A stretch of 64,000 bases of DNA. It comes from Arthrobacter sp. SPG23. GTDB taxonomy: Bacteria; Actinomycetota; Actinomycetes; Actinomycetales; Micrococcaceae. Where the stretch lies: contig NZ_JYCN01000012.1 of assembly GCF_000876655.1 (NCBI RefSeq), positions 62,001-126,000 of the forward strand, written 5' to 3'. Below, in pieces: positions 60,553-64,000 of this stretch; position 1 is the first letter of the stretch, and the number at the start of each line of letters is the position of its first letter. Under the pieces are notes generated by a model. That model had not been told where the DNA came from. It did no database searches and saw only the letters and a list, made by a program, of their open reading frames with translations. Position numbers and translations under genes: made by a program.

Positions 60553-63192
60553 CTATACCTCGTTCTTGTCGAGTTCCGGGGTGGAGGGACGCATCGGGAT
60601 GGTGGCCCCTATCAGGACCTTGCCTTTTTCCTCAGCGGTGGCCGGGCGCATCTGGCCTCGCTCGTCGGAGACGAACGTGATGGAGTCGTCCTTCTGGTCC
60701 GGCGCGTTGACGAAGGAACGGAACCGGCGCAGGCGCTCGGGATCCTTCAGGGTGTCGGCCCATTCGTCGACGTAGGTGTCAACGTGCTTGGCCATGGCCG
60801 CTTCGAGTTCCTCGGCGATGCCCAGGGTGTCCTTGACCACCACATCCTCGACGTGCTTGATTCCGCCGTCGAGCTCTTCCTGCCAGCGCGCGGTGCGCTG
60901 CAGGCGGTCGGCGGTGCGGATGTAGTACATGAAGTACCGGTCGATGTACTTGATGAGGGTCTCGTCGTCGAGGTCCTTGGCCAGCAGCTGGGCGTGTGCC
61001 GGGGTGGCACCGCCGTTGCCGCCGACGTAGAGGTTCCAGCCGTCAGCCGTGGCGATTACCCCGACGTCCTTGCCGCGGGCCTCGGCGCATTCCCGGGCGC
61101 AGCCGGAGACGCCCATCTTGAGCTTGTGCGGGCTGCGGAGGCCGCGGTAGCGGAGCTCGAGCTGGATGGCCATGGCCACCGAGTCCTGCACGCCGAAGCG
61201 GCACCAGGTGGAACCGACGCAGGACTTCACCGTGCGCAGGCTCTTGCCGTAGGCCTGGCCGGATTCGAAGCCGGCGTCCACCAGTTCCTTCCAGATCTCC
61301 GGCAGCTGTTCCAGCCGCGCACCGAACATGTCGATGCGCTGGCCGCCGGTGATCTTGGTGTACAGGTTGTACTTCTCTGCCACGGCTGCGATGACGCCAA
61401 GCTTCTTCGGGGTGATCTCACCCCCGGCGATGCGGGGGACCACCGAGTAGGTGCCGTCCTTCTGCATGTTGGCCAGGGCGCGGTCGTTGGTGTCCTGCAG
61501 CGTGCCGCGGCCGGCGTCGAGGACGTAGGCGCTGTTCTGGCTGGCCAGGATGTTGGCGATGGTCGGCTTGCAGATGTCGCAGCCCGCGCCGGTGCCGTAC
61601 TTGGCCATGACCTCCTCGAAGGAAGTCATTTCCAGGACCCGGATGGTTTCGAACAGTTCCTGGCGGGAGAGCTCGATGTGCTCGCACAGGGCCTTGGAGA
61701 CCTCGACGCCGGACTTGGTCAGTTCGGTTTCGAGCAGCTTCTTGAGCATCGGCACGCAGGAACCGCAGCTGGTTCCGGCGCGGGTGCAGCCCTTCAGTTC
61801 GCCGAGTTCCTGGACAGGAGCGTTGCCGTCGCAGGCGCCGCAGCCGTTGACGGTGTCGCGGATGGTTCCTGCCGACACGTTGTTGCAGGAACACAGAATG
61901 GCGTCGTCCGGCAGCTCGGTCTCCGGAGCGTCCCCGCCGCCGGCAGCGGTGAGGTAGGCGCCGGGCTCGGCGGCGAGCTCGCGGCCCAGCATCGGGCGCA
62001 GGCTCGTGTACGGGGTGGCGTCGCCCACGAAGATGCCGCCCAGGAGGGTCTTGGCATCATCGGTGGTGACGATCTTCTGGTAGACGCCGCGGGCGGGGTC
62101 CGCGTAGACGATCTCCAGTGAGTGTTCGGTGCGGGCAAAGGCATCGCCGAAGCTGGCAACGTCAACACCTGAGAGCTTGAGCTTGGTGGCGGTGTCGAAT
62201 CCCGGGAAGGTGGCTTCGCCGCCGTGCAGGCGGTCGGCCACGATTTCAGCCATGGTGTTGGCCGGGGCCACGAGGCCCAGGCACATGCCGCCGAAGTTCG
62301 CCACCTCGCCGATCGCCCAGATGCCGGGGATCTGGGTTTCGCAGCCGTCAGTGATCACGACGCCGCCGCGCGGACCGAGGTCGAACAGCTGTTCCTCGCC
62401 TTCGGCGGCGCGGAAGAGTTCGTCGCGCGGTTTCACGCCGATGGCAACAATCACGAGGTCGGCCGGGATGATGCGGCCGTCTGCCATCAGGACGCCGGTG
62501 ACCTGGCCGTCTTCGGAGAGCACCTCGGAGGGGAACACCCCGCCGTGGACGGTGAAGCCCTTGGCTTCGATCAGGCGGCCGAGCGCCTGGCCGGCGCCTT
62601 CGTCGAGCTGGGTGTTCATGAGCCAGGGGGCGCCGTTGATCACTACGGGAGTCGCGCCGAGCTGTTCGGTGCCTGCGGCTGATTCGAGGCCCAGGAGCCC
62701 GCCGCCGATGGTGACGGCAGTGATCTTGCGGCCGAGCTTTTCGGTGAGTTCTGCGATCGCCTTATTGATGGCCCACACGTCTTCGAGGGTGCGGTAGACG
62801 TGCACGTGCTCGGCGCCGGGAATCGGCAGGCGGGCGGCGTCTGAACCGGTGGCCACCACGAGTTCGTCGAATTCATAGGTGTTGCCAGCTGCCGTCTCCA
62901 CGGACTTGGCAGCGTGGTTGATCCTGATGACCCGTTCGCCGGTCTTCAGGGCCAGGGCGTCGTGGTCCCACATGGCGGCGCTGCCAAGGGTGAGGTCCGC
63001 GTCGCTGTCCGTCAACGCCTTGCTGAGGGCAACCCGGTCGTAGGGGAGGTGTGCTTCCTCGGTGAGCACAGTTACATGCCAGCCTTCAAGGCCACGGGCA
63101 TGCATTGCGTCCGCAAAGCGGTGGGCCGCGGGGCCGCCGCCGGCGACCACGATGCGGCGTGGTGTCTGGGTGCTTGAAGTCTGTCCGGTCAC
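60553..63192 (-). CDS. nirB: Assimilatory nitrite reductase large subunit
   Basis: 879 residues. Reduces nitrite to ammonium with NAD(P)H. FAD/NAD reductase third (about 1-300: RRIVVAGGGPAAHRFAD, LVVATGSDAARLP, GIWAIGEVA), BFD-like [2Fe-2S] domain (about 425-480: ILCSCNNVSAGTI ... TSCGSCVP), then sulfite/nitrite-reductase halves with the siroheme/[4Fe-4S] Cys pairs in KSCVGSTWCRFG and GVSGCARECAEARG. GTG 63192 preceded by AAAGG. Heads the operon nirB-cobA-nnaR under a GlnR-like array. nirD is divergent instead of downstream. Confidence 0.96.
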   Translation of the reverse strand: MTGQTSSTQTPRRIVVAGGGPAAHRFADAMHARGLEGWHVTVLTEEAHLPYDRVALSKALTDSDADLTLGSAAMWDHDALALKTGERVIRINHAAKSVETAAGNTYEFDELVVATGSDAARLPIPGAEHVHVYRTLEDVWAINKAIAELTEKLGRKITAVTIGGGLLGLESAAGTEQLGATPVVINGAPWLMNTQLDEGAGQALGRLIEAKGFTVHGGVFPSEVLSEDGQVTGVLMADGRIIPADLVIVAIGVKPRDELFRAAEGEEQLFDLGPRGGVVITDGCETQIPGIWAIGEVANFGGMCLGLVAPANTMAEIVADRLHGGEATFPGFDTATKLKLSGVDVASFGDAFARTEHSLEIVYADPARGVYQKIVTTDDAKTLLGGIFVGDATPYTSLRPMLGRELAAEPGAYLTAAGGGDAPETELPDDAILCSCNNVSAGTIRDTVNGCGACDGNAPVQELGELKGCTRAGTSCGSCVPMLKKLLETELTKSGVEVSKALCEHIELSRQELFETIRVLEMTSFEEVMAKYGTGAGCDICKPTIANILASQNSAYVLDAGRGTLQDTNDRALANMQKDGTYSVVPRIAGGEITPKKLGVIAAVAEKYNLYTKITGGQRIDMFGARLEQLPEIWKELVDAGFESGQAYGKSLRTVKSCVGSTWCRFGVQDSVAMAIQLELRYRGLRSPHKLKMGVSGCARECAEARGKDVGVIATADGWNLYVGGNGGATPAHAQLLAKDLDDETLIKYIDRYFMYYIRTADRLQRTARWQEELDGGIKHVEDVVVKDTLGIAEELEAAMAKHVDTYVDEWADTLKDPERLRRFRSFVNAPDQKDDSITFVSDERGQMRPATAEEKGKVLIGATIPMRPSTPELDKNEV

Positions 63193-63242
63193 TGTGGGCC
63201 TTTCGCATGGGCCGCAGACGGTGCTCTGCAGCTTGTCGTTCC

Positions 63243-63296
63243 AGACTAGGCAGGCGCAGTTTCGCTTCAGTTTCCCTTATGTTTCGTGAACTTAAC
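63243..63296 (-). promoter_or_regulatory. GlnR-type binding array and promoter of nirB
   Basis: On the minus strand GTTAA (63296-63292) and GAAAC at 63285, 63274 and 63263 are spaced exactly 11 bp, matching the GlnR pattern GTnAC-n6-GaAAC repeated. TAGTCT (63248-63243) follows 10 nt after the last GAAAC. GlnR control of nirB is established in Streptomyces and mycobacteria. Confidence 0.75.
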
Positions 63297-63475
63297 TTCT
63301 GCATCACGAACGGATTTCCGGACAGGTGAGTTGCCTTTTACGTGCCGGACACATTGACTGCACGCCGCCGAAACACCGCAACCCTAGCTTGGAGATGTGG
63401 CCGCGTCGGCGGCCCGGGCCCGGTAGCCGTATCAATAGCGCACCGGGCCGCAGGCTATGCGAGAGGGGCCGGAAA

Positions 63476-63841
63476 ATGACCGCAATACTTGAACTAGAAG
63501 ACCAGAGCACCGGATTTGCCACGGGCTGGAACCGCGTCTGCGCCGTGGAGGAACTGGAGCTGGCCTGGGGTGAGGCTGCACTGATCGCCGGCCGCCAGGT
63601 GGCATTGTTCCGCATCGCGCCCGCCGAAGTTTTCGCCGTGGCCCAGGAAGATCCCGCCACGGGAGCCCACGTGATGGCCCGCGGGATCGTTGGCTCACGC
63701 GGAACGCGCCAGACCATTGCGTCCCCCTTGCACAAAGAGGTTTACGACCTGGAAACCGGTGAGTGCTTTGGCACCGCCGAACTCCGCCTGCCGACGTTCC
63801 GCACCCGTGTGGTGGACGGCTACGTCGAAGTTGAGCTCTAG
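63476..63841 (+). CDS. nirD: Assimilatory nitrite reductase small subunit
   Basis: 121 residues, Rieske-like beta fold without the cluster ligands, as is normal for NirD. Visible: WNRVCAVEELELAWGEAALI, QVALFRIAPAEVFAV, SPLHKEVYDLETGEC and VVDGYVEVEL. ATG 63476 after GAGAGGGG. Transcribed away from nirB across 283 bases that hold the GlnR-like array. Its stop touches the convergent phosphohexomutase stop. Confidence 0.93.
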   Translation: MTAILELEDQSTGFATGWNRVCAVEELELAWGEAALIAGRQVALFRIAPAEVFAVAQEDPATGAHVMARGIVGSRGTRQTIASPLHKEVYDLETGECFGTAELRLPTFRTRVVDGYVEVEL

Positions 63842-64000
63842 TTAGAGCCCCAGGGCCTCCCGCACATCCACCAGGACGCCGTCGAGCGCTGCCCGTGCCG
63901 CCTGCCGTGCCTCGGGCAGTTCGGCCGCTGAGCCCACGCTCCGGATGACCTCGAGGTAGCACTTGAGCTTCGGTTCCGTGCCGCTGGGACGGATGATCAC
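63842..64000 (-). CDS. Phosphomannomutase/phosphoglucomutase, C-terminal end only
   Basis: The last 52 codons are in the window. VIIRPSGTEPKLKCYLEV is the phosphate-binding signature of the alpha-D-phosphohexomutase C-terminal domain. The start lies beyond base 64000, so mutase subtype cannot be decided. Convergent with nirD and directly abutting it. Confidence 0.92.
   Translation of the reverse strand: MIIRPSGTEPKLKCYLEVIRSVGSAAELPEARQAARAALDGVLVDVREALGL

Overview
The window reads as chromosomal DNA from a high-GC actinobacterium of the Micrococcaceae, most like Arthrobacter/Pseudarthrobacter (inference). The grounds are high G+C with strong G/C at third codon positions, the gene set prs, rplY/ctc, pth, sufS, sufU and mfd, an actinobacterial nitrite-assimilation cluster with an NnaR-type HemD/winged-helix regulator, an SCO4848-type membrane protein, and many GTG/TTG starts with ATGA or GTGA overlaps. 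No rRNA, tRNA, CRISPR array, transposase or integrase was seen.

Layout. 1-2.2 kb: housekeeping prs (5' truncated), rplY and pth. 2.3-30.5 kb: an accessory block for cell-surface polysaccharide. It holds five very large LuxR-type STAND/LAL regulators (four in a row, the fifth at the far end), a UDP-sugar dehydrogenase, an NAD-dependent sugar epimerase, three secreted NodB-type polysaccharide deacetylases sharing a C-terminal module (one with SLH anchors, one with its active site destroyed), a GH18-like protein, a processive family-2 glycosyltransferase and two paralogous exported lipoproteins. 30.7-32.5 kb: sufS-sufU. 32.5-35.7 kb: a small excisionase/BldC-like HTH protein, two tiny convergent single-pass membrane proteins probably made from leaderless mRNAs, and three conserved genes. 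35.8-40.7 kb: a 1625-residue secreted heme peroxidase with RTX-type repeats, an FN3 domain and SLH repeats. 41-47.8 kb: a SARP/BTAD regulator, mfd, a frameshifted YdjM-type gene, a small membrane protein and deoC. 47.9-58.2 kb: an FAD oxidoreductase, then a seven-gene operon in which six genes are joined by 4-nt overlaps (GMC oxidoreductase, metallophosphoesterase, alpha/beta hydrolase, acetoacetate-decarboxylase-like, two membrane proteins, patatin). 58.3-64 kb: nnaR-cobA-nirB on the minus strand, nirD divergent on the plus strand, and the 3' end of a phosphohexomutase.

The main discovery candidate is a regulatory system. A 15-bp dyad close to GAGTAGTcACTACTC lies upstream of LAL3, the sugar-dehydrogenase operon, the second deacetylase operon, LAL5 and a 45-residue membrane protein. 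In each case a -10-like hexamer follows 20-24 nt after the dyad. At four of these promoters extra GRGTN half-sites lie upstream at spacings near one or two helical turns; at LAL5 the spacing is exactly 21 bp. A second tiny membrane-protein gene also has two GAGTAG copies 21 bp apart. MalT, the best-known LAL/STAND activator, binds phased direct repeats, so the simplest reading is that one or more of the five LAL proteins control their own cluster, the polysaccharide genes and the two small membrane proteins. This is inference from sequence; no binding data are available here.
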